Positions 1-7,262 of a stretch of 64,000 nucleotides of DNA are shown piece by piece. Numbering within the stretch: position 1 is the stretch's first letter; every line of letters starts with the position of its first letter. Position numbers and translations under genes: made by a program. The stretch is taken from assembly GCA_964486935.1 (NCBI GenBank), contig CAZAPG010000031.1, positions 1 through 64,000 on the forward strand. The letters are read 5' to 3'. This stretch comes from CAZAPG01 sp964486935 (GTDB lineage: Bacteria; Chloroflexota; Anaerolineae; 4572-78; J111). The notes under the pieces were generated by a model that was given only the letters and a program-made list of their open reading frames with translations, ran no database searches and had not been told where the DNA came from.

Positions 1-2
1 AC

Positions 3-71
3 TGTCGGGATGCGGCGGTGGCGGTGGAGACGGCCAAAAAGCTCATTGCCATCAAACGCGGAAGCCGCTAA
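3..71 (+). CDS. C-terminal fragment of an unidentified protein
   Basis: The reading frame is open from the window edge to a TAA at 69-71 and ends with the helix-like tail AVAVETAKKLIAIKRGSR. The codon choice resembles the neighbouring genes, and the two competing frames give low-complexity Arg/Trp or Gly runs. Only about 22 residues are visible, so no family can be assigned. It could be a chance open frame. Confidence 0.35.
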   Translation, partial: CRDAAVAVETAKKLIAIKRGSR

Positions 72-205
72 CAAGGGCGGCATTCGCCTGCGGATTGACT
101 CGCAAGCGAATCGCTCAAGTCGGTTCCCTGGGGTGAGCCGAGTGCGCTTCAGCGTACTTGAGCTATCAGCCCTGAGCTTCAGCTTGGGGCGAACTGTAAC
201 GGATA
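72..205. other. Intergenic stretch with consecutive hairpins
   Basis: Several inverted repeats follow one another. ATTCGC (82-87) pairs with GCGAAT (106-111), with an inner TGCG/CGCA. GCTCAAGT (113-120) pairs with ACTTGAGC (156-163). A short CCCTGAGC/GCTTGGGG stem lies at about 170-187. No T-run follows any stem, so a classical terminator is not supported. The stretch may be a decayed repeat element or a structured leader of the next gene. Confidence 0.4.
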
Positions 206-1261
206 ATGCACTCTAAACAGATTTACAGAATAACGCTGGCCCTGCTGATAACAGCGCTGGTGTGGCTGGCTGCCGCGCAATCTGGCAACGCGCCGCCAAC
301 ATTAAAAATAGGGCTGGTGGCTCCGTTTGAGGGGTTATACCGGTCAACCGGATACGAGGCGCTGTTTGCCGTTAAATTAGCCCTGCAAACGCGCAATCGC
401 GCCGGAGGAGTCAATGGCTATCGGGTTGAGTTGGTAGCCCTGAACGATTTCAACCAGCCCAATGACGCTTATCAGCAGGCGCGGGCGTTGGTAGCCGACC
501 CGGATGTGCTGGGCGTGGTGGGACACTTTACCAGCGAGACCACCCAGGCGGCTCTGCCGGTGTACCGGCAGGCGCAACTGGCGGTGGTAATTCCCTGGAG
601 CGTGGATGAGTCGATTTTTGACGACAATTTGCCGGGAGTTGTTACGGTAGCGGCCACGCGCCAGCAGACAGCCGCCAGGCTTGACGCCCTTATTCAGCAA
701 ATGGGATTCAATCAGGTAGACGCCTTAAGCCAGCCTCCGCCAAACGCCCTGCCCCATTCTGTAATGGCGGTAACGCTGGCCGCCGACGCCGTAACCGCCG
801 GCAACATTATAAATAGCTTGCGGGCGTCTGGCGCGCCGCCCCAGTTTTTTGGACAGGTTGAGGCGGGCAACCGGCAGTTAACCCAGGTAGCCGGCTTGGC
901 CGCCGATGGGCTGATTTTTGTCTCGCCTGCGCCCGACGGGGCGGACCTGCCAGGATACGATGATTTTGTGGCAGCTTATCAAGCAATGGCCGGGTTTGCG
1001 CCATCGCCGCGAGCTATTTTGGCCTATGAGGCCACAAATCTCTTGCTAGATTCCATTGAGCAAGCTATCATTAATAACAATCGATTGTGGGCCAGCCGGC
1101 CATTACCTCGCGCCGATGTGAGCCGGGTTATTGCCTCGACTCGACAAGATGGTTTGACAGGTAATATTGTTTTTGACCCGCGCGGCGCAAGAATTAATGC
1201 GCCGGCGTGGATTTACCAAATTTCAGAAGCAAGATATCCGGGAACTATGGTCGTTCCTTGA
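206..1261 (+). CDS. Branched-chain amino acid-type ABC substrate-binding protein (periplasmic binding protein type 1)
   Basis: The 351-residue protein starts with a Sec-type signal: a Lys-containing n-region and a hydrophobic stretch at about residues 8-24, ending near AAAQSG. The mature part opens with LKIGLVAPFEG and continues with RARALVADPDVLGVVGHFTSE, the pattern of the LivJ/PBP1 ligand-binding family. It therefore probably binds an amino acid or amide outside the membrane. The middle, after residue 150, is shorter than in typical LivJ proteins, so one lobe may be reduced. No permease or ATPase genes lie next to it, so it may serve a distant transporter or act as a sensor. The ribosome binding site is weak. 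The ligand is unknown. Confidence 0.75.
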   Translation: MHSKQIYRITLALLITALVWLAAAQSGNAPPTLKIGLVAPFEGLYRSTGYEALFAVKLALQTRNRAGGVNGYRVELVALNDFNQPNDAYQQARALVADPDVLGVVGHFTSETTQAALPVYRQAQLAVVIPWSVDESIFDDNLPGVVTVAATRQQTAARLDALIQQMGFNQVDALSQPPPNALPHSVMAVTLAADAVTAGNIINSLRASGAPPQFFGQVEAGNRQLTQVAGLAADGLIFVSPAPDGADLPGYDDFVAAYQAMAGFAPSPRAILAYEATNLLLDSIEQAIINNNRLWASRPLPRADVSRVIASTRQDGLTGNIVFDPRGARINAPAWIYQISEARYPGTMVVP

Positions 1262-1272
1262 ACAAGGTTGTT

Positions 1273-2526
1273 ATGCGGGTTTTAATTATTTCTTGGGAGT
1301 ATCCGCCTCATATTGAAGGGGGATTGGGCCGGCACGTGGCCGAACTAACTCCTGCGCTGGCGCAGCAGGGGCTAGCGATACATCTGGTTACGCCTGCTTA
1401 TGAGTCAACCGTGCGCCAATTCCAGTCCCAATCCCAAGCTTCGCCTGTCACATCAAACCAGTTACCCCCGGCAGTTGTAACAACAGAAAACGGCATTGTG
1501 GTGCATCGGGTCAGAGTCTCGTCAGAGCGATTTATGGGCACCATCTACGAGCGGGTGGGTGAGGTTAATAAAACTTTAGAGGAATACCTGAACCAGATTA
1601 AAGAGCAGTACGGGCCGTGGGACTTGGCCCACATTCACGATTGGCTGACCGGTTTTGCCGGCATTGCCCTGAGGCAATCTTTACAAATGCCGCTGGTAGC
1701 CACCATTCACGCCACCGAACGGGGCCGGGTACGCGGCCACCTGAGTAACGATTTGCAGCGCGCCATTGATGCCGCCGAACGCCGGCTGGTGCATGAGGCG
1801 GATAGGGTAATTGTTTGCAGCCACTACATGTCTAAAGAACTGCAATCCTTTTTTCAGGTACCCCCGGCCCGGCTCGATATTGTGCCTAACGGGGTTAATA
1901 TTGCCGCCCTGGAAAGTAACTCCAGCAACCAGTTGGATGTTTTCAGGGCCAAATACGCCCGCCCCCACGAAAAGATTGTTTTCACCATCTCCCGGTTGGT
2001 GTATGAAAAAGGCGTGCATAAACTGGTTGAGGCCACCCCCCAAATTTTAACCAATTGTCCGCAGGCCAGAATTATTATTGCCGGCAAGGGGCCGGAGGCC
2101 GACAATTTACAACGGCAAGCCGAACATCTGGGCGTGGCCGACAAAATTGATTTTGTTGGATTTATCTCTAATCAAGAGCGCAACCGCTTTTTTAGAGTGG
2201 CCGATTGCGCTGTTTTTCCCAGCCTGTATGAACCGTTTGGCATTGTGGCCCTGGAGGCAATGGCTCTGGAGTGTCCTGTGGTGGTTAGCGATGTGGGTGG
2301 CTTTTCAGAAGTTGTCACCCACCAGGAAACCGGCATTACCATCTATCCTGATGACGCCGACTCTGTGGCCTGGGGCGTTTCGCGCGCCCTGACCCACCCC
2401 ATCTGGGCGCGGCGACACGCCATCAAAGCCCGTAAAGCGGTAGAGGGGCTTTTTAACTGGACTCGTGTGGCCAGACTGACCAAAGAAGTGTACCGCCGGG
2501 CGCTGGAACCACCATCTCCCCGATGA
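1273..2526 (+). CDS. Glycosyltransferase family 4 (GT-B, glycogen-synthase-like N-terminus)
   Basis: The frame opens at 1207, but the family N-terminus MRVLIISWEYPPHIEGGLGR begins at the ATG at 1273, giving 417 residues and a short gap after the preceding stop. The N-terminal Rossmann half has the GGLGRH loop, and the C-terminal half carries EPFGIVALE, the retaining-transferase E-x7-E nucleotide-sugar motif, followed by VVVSDVGGFSEVV. This is the layout of GT4 enzymes acting on ADP- or UDP-glucose or mannose in glycan or storage-polysaccharide synthesis in the cytoplasm. The donor and acceptor cannot be read from the sequence. The upstream binding protein is probably co-transcribed but functionally unrelated. 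Confidence 0.85.
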   Translation: MRVLIISWEYPPHIEGGLGRHVAELTPALAQQGLAIHLVTPAYESTVRQFQSQSQASPVTSNQLPPAVVTTENGIVVHRVRVSSERFMGTIYERVGEVNKTLEEYLNQIKEQYGPWDLAHIHDWLTGFAGIALRQSLQMPLVATIHATERGRVRGHLSNDLQRAIDAAERRLVHEADRVIVCSHYMSKELQSFFQVPPARLDIVPNGVNIAALESNSSNQLDVFRAKYARPHEKIVFTISRLVYEKGVHKLVEATPQILTNCPQARIIIAGKGPEADNLQRQAEHLGVADKIDFVGFISNQERNRFFRVADCAVFPSLYEPFGIVALEAMALECPVVVSDVGGFSEVVTHQETGITIYPDDADSVAWGVSRALTHPIWARRHAIKARKAVEGLFNWTRVARLTKEVYRRALEPPSPR

Positions 2527-2536
2527 CCAAAATGAT

Positions 2537-2565
2537 TTGACAGCACTCTGTAACTGTGTTAAACT
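2537..2565 (+). promoter_or_regulatory. Strong promoter of the arginine operon
   Basis: A perfect -35 TTGACA (2537-2542), a 17-bp spacer and a -10 TAAACT (2560-2565) predict a start near 2572. That is about 190 nt before argC and 10-40 nt after the glycosyltransferase stop. The long leader contains a terminator-like hairpin, which suggests attenuation. Confidence 0.7.
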
Positions 2566-2641
2566 CGCCTGAATTTGAGCGCACTTCCCTTTGAAAATTA
2601 TGAGAAATCTGTTGAATGTTCGCCCCAGGAGCCCGCGTACT

Positions 2642-2733
2642 CGGCCAGACCCTATGTCTGGATAGAGTGCTTTGGCGTTCTACCATTTGACGGCTTAAAA
2701 GTCGGCTCTCCAGACATAGAGGGCCGGCTTTTT
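2642..2733 (+). terminator. Long terminator-like hairpin in the argC leader (attenuator candidate)
   Basis: CCCTATGTCTGGA (2650-2662) pairs almost perfectly with TCCAGACATAG-A-GGG (2709-2723). The stem extends outward through CGGCC/GGCCG and is followed by seven T (about 2729-2735). The 46-nt inner part holds a second small hairpin, GACGGC-ttaaaa-GTCGGC-like. It lies between a good promoter and argC, so it would stop transcription of the leader rather than of the upstream gene alone. No T-box sequence was found. Whether it senses arginine, a tRNA or translation of a leader peptide cannot be seen. Confidence 0.65.
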
Positions 2734-2763
2734 TTATTCTGATTTTGCGGAAGCGAGGAAATT

Positions 2764-3792
2764 ATGCCCACCAACACCAAAATAAAAATAGGCGTATTTG
2801 GAGCAACCGGCTACACCGGCTTTGAAACCATTAATATTCTCCGGCGTCACCCCGCCGTGCGGCTGATGTTTGCCACCTCCGAGAGCAGCGCCGGGCAAAA
2901 TCTAAACGACGCTTACCCCATTACCTGGGATATGCCTCTGGTGGCAGCCAACGACGCCCCCTTAAAGCAGGTAGAGGCCGTCTTTTGCTGCCTGCCGCAC
3001 GGGGCCAGCATGCCCGCAGTGATGGCGGCTCGCCAGGCCGGCGCGCGCGTCATTGACCTGTCGGCCGATTTCAGGCTGACCAATCCAGAAGCGTATCAAC
3101 AGTGGTACAAAACGGCCCACCAGGCCCCCGAGCTGCTGGCCCAGGCCGTTTATGGTCTGCCAGAACTGTATCGCGCCCAAATTGCCAAAACCGACCTGCT
3201 GGCTAACCCCGGCTGCTACCCAACCAGCGTGCTGCTGCCGCTGGCCCCGCTGCTCAAGGCCAACCTGCTCGACCCGTCGGCCCCCATCATTGCCGACAGC
3301 AAAAGTGGCGTTAGCGGCGCAGGCCGCAAACCATCTCTCAAAACCCATTTTGTCGAGGTCAACGAAAACCTGTCGCCCTACAATATCGGGCAAAGCCATC
3401 GCCATGTGCCCGAAATGGCCCAAACCATCAACGCGCTGGGCGGCGATGGGGCAAAGCTCATCTTTTCGCCCCATCTGGCGCCGATTAGCCGGGGGATGCT
3501 TTCGACCATATATGTGACCCTGGCCGAGGAGATGTCGGCCCAGGTTGTCCACGAGATTTTTGCCGACAGCTACGCCGGCGCGCCGCTGGTGCGCATTTTG
3601 CCGCCGGGGCAACTGGCCTCTTTTGCCCACACGCAGCGCACCAACCTGGCCGTTATTTCCATTACGCCGGTTAACTCGCGCCAGCTCATTATCTGTAGCT
3701 CTATCGACAACCTGGGCAAGGGCGCGGCCGGACAGGCCGTACAAAACTTCAACATCATGTTTGGGCTAAACGAAACCGAAGGGCTGCTTTAA
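2764..3792 (+). CDS. argC: N-acetyl-gamma-glutamyl-phosphate reductase
   Basis: ArgC reduces N-acetylglutamyl 5-phosphate to the semialdehyde with NADPH, the third step of arginine synthesis. The 342-residue protein has the N-terminal Rossmann motif GVFGATGYTGFE and the active-site sequence LANPGCYPTS, with the nucleophile at about Cys151. It also has the conserved SHRHVPEM segment containing the general-base histidine. Length and order match the type 1 ArgC family. The start is preceded by a GAAGCGAGG ribosome site, and argB follows after 10 bases. A LysY role in a LysW-type lysine pathway is possible in principle, but no lysW-like gene is present here. Confidence 0.93.
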   Translation: MPTNTKIKIGVFGATGYTGFETINILRRHPAVRLMFATSESSAGQNLNDAYPITWDMPLVAANDAPLKQVEAVFCCLPHGASMPAVMAARQAGARVIDLSADFRLTNPEAYQQWYKTAHQAPELLAQAVYGLPELYRAQIAKTDLLANPGCYPTSVLLPLAPLLKANLLDPSAPIIADSKSGVSGAGRKPSLKTHFVEVNENLSPYNIGQSHRHVPEMAQTINALGGDGAKLIFSPHLAPISRGMLSTIYVTLAEEMSAQVVHEIFADSYAGAPLVRILPPGQLASFAHTQRTNLAVISITPVNSRQLIICSSIDNLGKGAAGQAVQNFNIMFGLNETEGLL

Positions 3793-3802
3793 GGAGTCGG
3801 TT

Positions 3803-4546
3803 ATGTTTGTGCTTAAAATTGGGGGGCAGGAGCTTGACGACCCGGATTTTGTCAAAAGGATTGGCCAGGCTGTCGCCGCGCTGCCTGCGCCGCCTATTTT
3901 GGTGCATGGCGGCGGCAAAGAAATCAAAGAGTTGCAAACCCGGCTGGGCGTCAAACCCCAATACATCGATGGCCTGCGCGTAACCGATGCCGAATCGCTG
4001 GATATTGTGCAGATGGTGCTGGTGGGGCGGGTCAACAAGCGGCTGGTATCCAGCCTGTCTCTGGCCGGGGTAGACGCTTTTGGCATGTCGGGCGTAGACC
4101 GTAACGCCATTAAGGCCGAAAAGCTGGAGCATCCCGGCGGCGATTTAGGGCAGGTGGGGCGGGTGGTTCACGTTCGCACCGAAGTGTTCAGCCGCCTGCT
4201 GGAAGATGGTATCACCCCCGCGCTTTCGCCGCTGTGCTACGGGGCCGATGGCAGCATTTTTAACGTTAACGCCGACCACGTGGCCATGGCGGTTGCCATT
4301 GCCATGCAGGCCGAAGAACTGGTGTTTGTATCTAATGTGCCGGGCATTTTGAAGGAAAAAAGATTGCTGCCACACCTTACTGCGGCCGGGGTGGAAACGC
4401 TGATTGCCGAAAAAGTGATTGTCAACGGAATGATTCCCAAATCCCGCGCCGCGCTGGAGGCCGTGCAGGGCGGCGTGTCAGCCGTAAGAATCACCAATTT
4501 AGATGGCGTCAAAGCCGGAACCGGCACGGTTATTACGCTTGAATAA
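3803..4546 (+). CDS. argB: Acetylglutamate kinase
   Basis: ArgB phosphorylates N-acetylglutamate with ATP. The protein has the glycine-rich VHGGGKEI loop near residue 35, the substrate-binding region NVNADHVA, the LVFVSNVPGILK segment and VNGMIPKSRAALEAV near the C-terminus, all typical of the amino-acid kinase fold. At 247 residues it is short and starts directly at the first beta strand. It lacks the extra N-terminal helix found in hexameric, arginine-inhibited kinases, so feedback control more probably acts on the ArgA-type enzyme downstream. It lies 10 bases after argC in the same operon. Confidence 0.92.
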   Translation: MFVLKIGGQELDDPDFVKRIGQAVAALPAPPILVHGGGKEIKELQTRLGVKPQYIDGLRVTDAESLDIVQMVLVGRVNKRLVSSLSLAGVDAFGMSGVDRNAIKAEKLEHPGGDLGQVGRVVHVRTEVFSRLLEDGITPALSPLCYGADGSIFNVNADHVAMAVAIAMQAEELVFVSNVPGILKEKRLLPHLTAAGVETLIAEKVIVNGMIPKSRAALEAVQGGVSAVRITNLDGVKAGTGTVITLE

Positions 4547-4551
4547 TACAG

Positions 4552-4620
4552 AGTTCAGAGTTTTTCAGTTCAGAGTTCAGAGTTTTTCGATTCCAAACCT
4601 TAAACCCTGAACCCTGAACT
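4552..4620 (+). repeat. Direct repeat and imperfect hairpin between argB and argD
   Basis: A 15-nt unit AGTTCAGAGTTTTTC occurs twice (4552-4566 and 4574-4588). AGTTCAGAGTTCAGAG (4567-4582) also pairs at 14 of 16 positions with CCCTGAACCCTGAACT (4605-4620). The structure sits 40 bases before argD and could moderate expression of the distal genes or protect the mRNA. There is no open frame in it. Confidence 0.55.
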
Positions 4621-4660
4621 GATGAACTGGCAAACTATTTTTTTGAGGAGACCAAATTTA

Positions 4661-5857
4661 ATGACCACCACTCAAGAAATTATCAAGCTGGAACAAGAAT
4701 ACGTATTGCAAACCTACAAGCGCCCGGAGTTTGTGCTGGAGCGTGGCGACGGGGTCTGGCTGTACGACTCCGACGGGCGGCAATATCTGGATGGCGGCAG
4801 CGGTATTGCCGTAAACGCCCTGGGCTACAACAACCAGCTCATTGTCGAGGCGATTCGCCGGGGCGCGGAGGGGCTGCTGCACGTGTCGAACCTGTACCAC
4901 ACCGCGCCCCACGCCCTGCTGGCCCGCGATTTGTGCGAGTCCTCCTTTGCCGACCGGGTCTTCTTTTGCAACTCTGGCACAGAGGCCAACGAGGGCGCGC
5001 TCAAGTTTGCCCGCAAATGGGCCAGGGTTAGCGGGCATGGCGATAAAACCGGCTACGTGGCCTTTACCGGCTCGTTTCACGGGCGCACCATGGGCGCCCT
5101 GTCCGTAACCGCCACCGAAAAATATCGCGCCCCGTTTGCCCCGCTCATCGAGGGCGTGACCTTTGCCGAGTTCAACAACCTTGACAGCGCCCGGCAGGCC
5201 ATTACCGAAAAAACCTGCGGCGTAATTGTCGAGCCGGTGCAGGGCGAAGGCGGCGTAACCCCGGCCACGCCTCAATTTCTGGCCGGGCTGCGGCAATTGT
5301 GCGATGAGGCCGGCGCGCTGCTAATTTTTGACGAGGTTCAATGCGGCCTGGGGCGCACCGGCACGCTGTGGGCTTATCAGGGCTACGGGGTAACGCCCGA
5401 TATTCTGACCGTGGCCAAGCCCATTGCTGCCGGCCTGCCGATGGGCGCCGTTCTGCTTACCCAAAATGTAGCCAACGCCCTGGAGCCGGGCGACCACGGC
5501 AGCACGTTTGCCGCCGGCCCGTTAACCTGCGCCGTGGCTCGCGCCGTGCTCAACCACATCAACACGCCCCAATTTTTGGCCGACACCCGGGCCAGGGGTC
5601 AGCATCTGGCCGACCGGCTGGGCGAGAAGGTGGCTCACTCGCCGTTGATTAAAGAGGTGCGGGGCAAGGGGTTGATGTGGGGTCTGGTTTCCGGGCCGCC
5701 CGCCGGCGATATTGTGACCGAAGCCCGCAACCACGGCCTGATTATTTTGGTGGCCGGGCCAAACGTGGTGCGCCTGCTGCCGCCGCTAACCATTACCCAT
5801 GCCGAAATTGACACGCTGGTAGAAAGATTGCTCAAAACGCTTGAGGCAGTAGGGTAG
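4661..5857 (+). CDS. argD: Acetylornithine aminotransferase
   Basis: ArgD is a PLP enzyme that transaminates N-acetylglutamate semialdehyde to N-acetylornithine. The class III aminotransferase marks are present: FFCNSGTEANEGALKFAR, FTGSFHGRTMGALS, LLIFDEVQCGLGRTG and ILTVAKPIAAGLPMGA, which contains the PLP-binding lysine. The frame is open from 4622, but the ATG at 4661 has a GAGGAG site nine bases upstream and starts the conserved region, giving 398 residues, the normal length. An N-succinyl-diaminopimelate role is possible, as in other ArgD proteins. The next gene starts nine bases after the stop. Confidence 0.92.
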   Translation: MTTTQEIIKLEQEYVLQTYKRPEFVLERGDGVWLYDSDGRQYLDGGSGIAVNALGYNNQLIVEAIRRGAEGLLHVSNLYHTAPHALLARDLCESSFADRVFFCNSGTEANEGALKFARKWARVSGHGDKTGYVAFTGSFHGRTMGALSVTATEKYRAPFAPLIEGVTFAEFNNLDSARQAITEKTCGVIVEPVQGEGGVTPATPQFLAGLRQLCDEAGALLIFDEVQCGLGRTGTLWAYQGYGVTPDILTVAKPIAAGLPMGAVLLTQNVANALEPGDHGSTFAAGPLTCAVARAVLNHINTPQFLADTRARGQHLADRLGEKVAHSPLIKEVRGKGLMWGLVSGPPAGDIVTEARNHGLIILVAGPNVVRLLPPLTITHAEIDTLVERLLKTLEAVG

Positions 5858-5865
5858 GATAACTT

Positions 5866-6423
5866 ATGACCATCACCATACGCAAGGCGCGGCTGGCCGA
5901 TGTGCCCCGCATGCTGCCCCTGTTAGATGAATTTGCTCGACAGGCCGAAATCTTGCCCCGCACCGAAGACGATGTCTATCGCTCAATTCGGGAGTGGGTG
6001 GTGGCCGAAACGCCGGAAACCAAAATCGTCGGGGTTGGCTCGCTGCTGGTTATGTGGAAAGATTTGGCCGAAATTCGCTCGCTGGTGGTCGACCCGGCTT
6101 GCCAGGGCCAGGGGGTTGGCCGCCGGATTGTTGAATTGCTGCTTGAAGAGGCCGGCGCGTTAGCCCTGGCCCGCATCTTTGCCCTGACCCGCAAGCCCGG
6201 CTTTTTTATGAAGATGGGCTTTCAGCTAACCAGAATTGAACATTTGCCCCGAAAGGTGCAGCGCGACTGCGTGTTTTGCCCCAAATTTCACGCCTGCGAT
6301 GAGGTGGCGGTGGTCATGTCGCTAAAAAACAAGTCCGCTCAAGAGGCCGTTTCGGCCATCAAGGTTGACTCTAATGGCGCTTCGCCCCAGCCCATCATCC
6401 CGCTCATTTCAAATTCACGTTAA
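5866..6423 (+). CDS. argA: Short GNAT-type N-acetylglutamate synthase
   Basis: This 185-residue protein is a single GNAT domain. It starts TIRKARLADVPRMLPLL, has the acetyl-CoA pyrophosphate loop DPACQGQGVGRRIVE (Q/R-x-x-G-x-G/A) and ends with PRKVQRDCVFCPKFHACDE, a tail characteristic of the stand-alone N-acetylglutamate synthases known in mycobacteria and Thermus-like organisms. It lacks the amino-acid-kinase domain of classical ArgA. It makes N-acetylglutamate, the first step of the pathway whose next three enzymes precede it in the same operon. About 30 C-terminal residues after the domain are low in conservation. Assignment rests on the tail motif and the context. Confidence 0.82.
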   Translation: MTITIRKARLADVPRMLPLLDEFARQAEILPRTEDDVYRSIREWVVAETPETKIVGVGSLLVMWKDLAEIRSLVVDPACQGQGVGRRIVELLLEEAGALALARIFALTRKPGFFMKMGFQLTRIEHLPRKVQRDCVFCPKFHACDEVAVVMSLKNKSAQEAVSAIKVDSNGASPQPIIPLISNSR

Positions 6424-6448
6424 TCATTGGCGCTTTGTTGAGGGCGGG

Positions 6449-6477
6449 TTGATACTTGGGCCGGATAGATGTATTAT
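6449..6477 (+). promoter_or_regulatory. Promoter for the two-TM coiled-coil protein gene
   Basis: TTGATA (6449-6454), a 17-bp spacer and TATTAT (6472-6477) lie just after the argA stop and 45 bases before the next ATG. This indicates that the arginine operon ends at argA. Confidence 0.6.
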
Positions 6478-6521
6478 GATAACCAGGCAGCAGTAAACTA
6501 TCCGGCTGAAAGGAACGATCC

Positions 6522-7262
6522 ATGCAATCGTCTGACCCGCGCTGGCGAAAATTTTGGCAAAATGTCTTCTGGTTTGTGATAACAGTGGTGACGCTTATTG
6601 TTTTGATGAGATTTTTGCGCAGCCCGGTGGTGCTGGTAGCCCTGTGGGGCGTGGGCATATTTTGGGGCGGTTTTCTGGCCTATAAACTGAGCCGGCTGAT
6701 TTTTGGCGGTCACGAACTCGATATTAGCGATGCGCGCTCGCGGAGCTACCTGGAGCAGGCGCTTGATTACCAATCTAAAATTGAACGGGCCATCAGAGAG
6801 ACAACCTCGGCGGACCGGCGGCACAATTTAGTACAGATTGTGGGGCAGGTTGAGGGGCTGATTAACGCCATCGAAGCTCTGGTGGAGCGCATCAGCAACC
6901 TGCGCCGCGATGACGTTATTCGCCGTGATTTGCAAAGCGTGCCTCACGCCATTCGAGATTTGGAGAGTCGGTTGAGCGCCGAAACCGACGACAGCGTTCG
7001 CAGCCAGCTAGAGCGCACGTTAACCAATCGCCGCCGGCAGTTAGAGTCCCTGCAAGCCCTGCAAAGCACCATCAAGCGGGCCGAAATTCAAATAGAGAGC
7101 ACCCTCTCGCAACTGGGCACTATTTACTCGCAATTGCTTACGGGACAATCAACCAGCCAGGTGGCCGATTACAGCCGCCTTTCGGCTGATATTGGGGAAG
7201 AGGTGCGGCTGTTGCAAGACCATCTGGATGCCCTGCGAGAAGTCAAACTTGGCGAGGTGTAG
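6522..7262 (+). CDS. Membrane-anchored coiled-coil protein of unknown function
   Basis: I do not recognise the family. The 246 residues show two closely spaced membrane segments (about 15-33 and 38-58) with a very short turn between them. A long helical region rich in Glu, Arg, Gln and Leu in heptad-like spacing follows (about 75-245). The protein therefore probably sits in the inner membrane with a cytoplasmic coiled-coil arm. The start is preceded by GAAAGGAACG. It has its own promoter and is convergent with the next gene, ending exactly one base before that gene's stop. No enzymatic motif is visible. Confidence 0.7.
   Translation: MQSSDPRWRKFWQNVFWFVITVVTLIVLMRFLRSPVVLVALWGVGIFWGGFLAYKLSRLIFGGHELDISDARSRSYLEQALDYQSKIERAIRETTSADRRHNLVQIVGQVEGLINAIEALVERISNLRRDDVIRRDLQSVPHAIRDLESRLSAETDDSVRSQLERTLTNRRRQLESLQALQSTIKRAEIQIESTLSQLGTIYSQLLTGQSTSQVADYSRLSADIGEEVRLLQDHLDALREVKLGEV

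Noticed and set aside
2453..2686. 77-codon minus-strand frame over the argC leader
   Set aside because: It crosses the promoter and leader hairpin and has no family pattern.
4552..4620. Short repeats considered as a CRISPR-like array
   Set aside because: Only two 15-nt units with a 7-nt gap, no spacers and no cas genes in the window.
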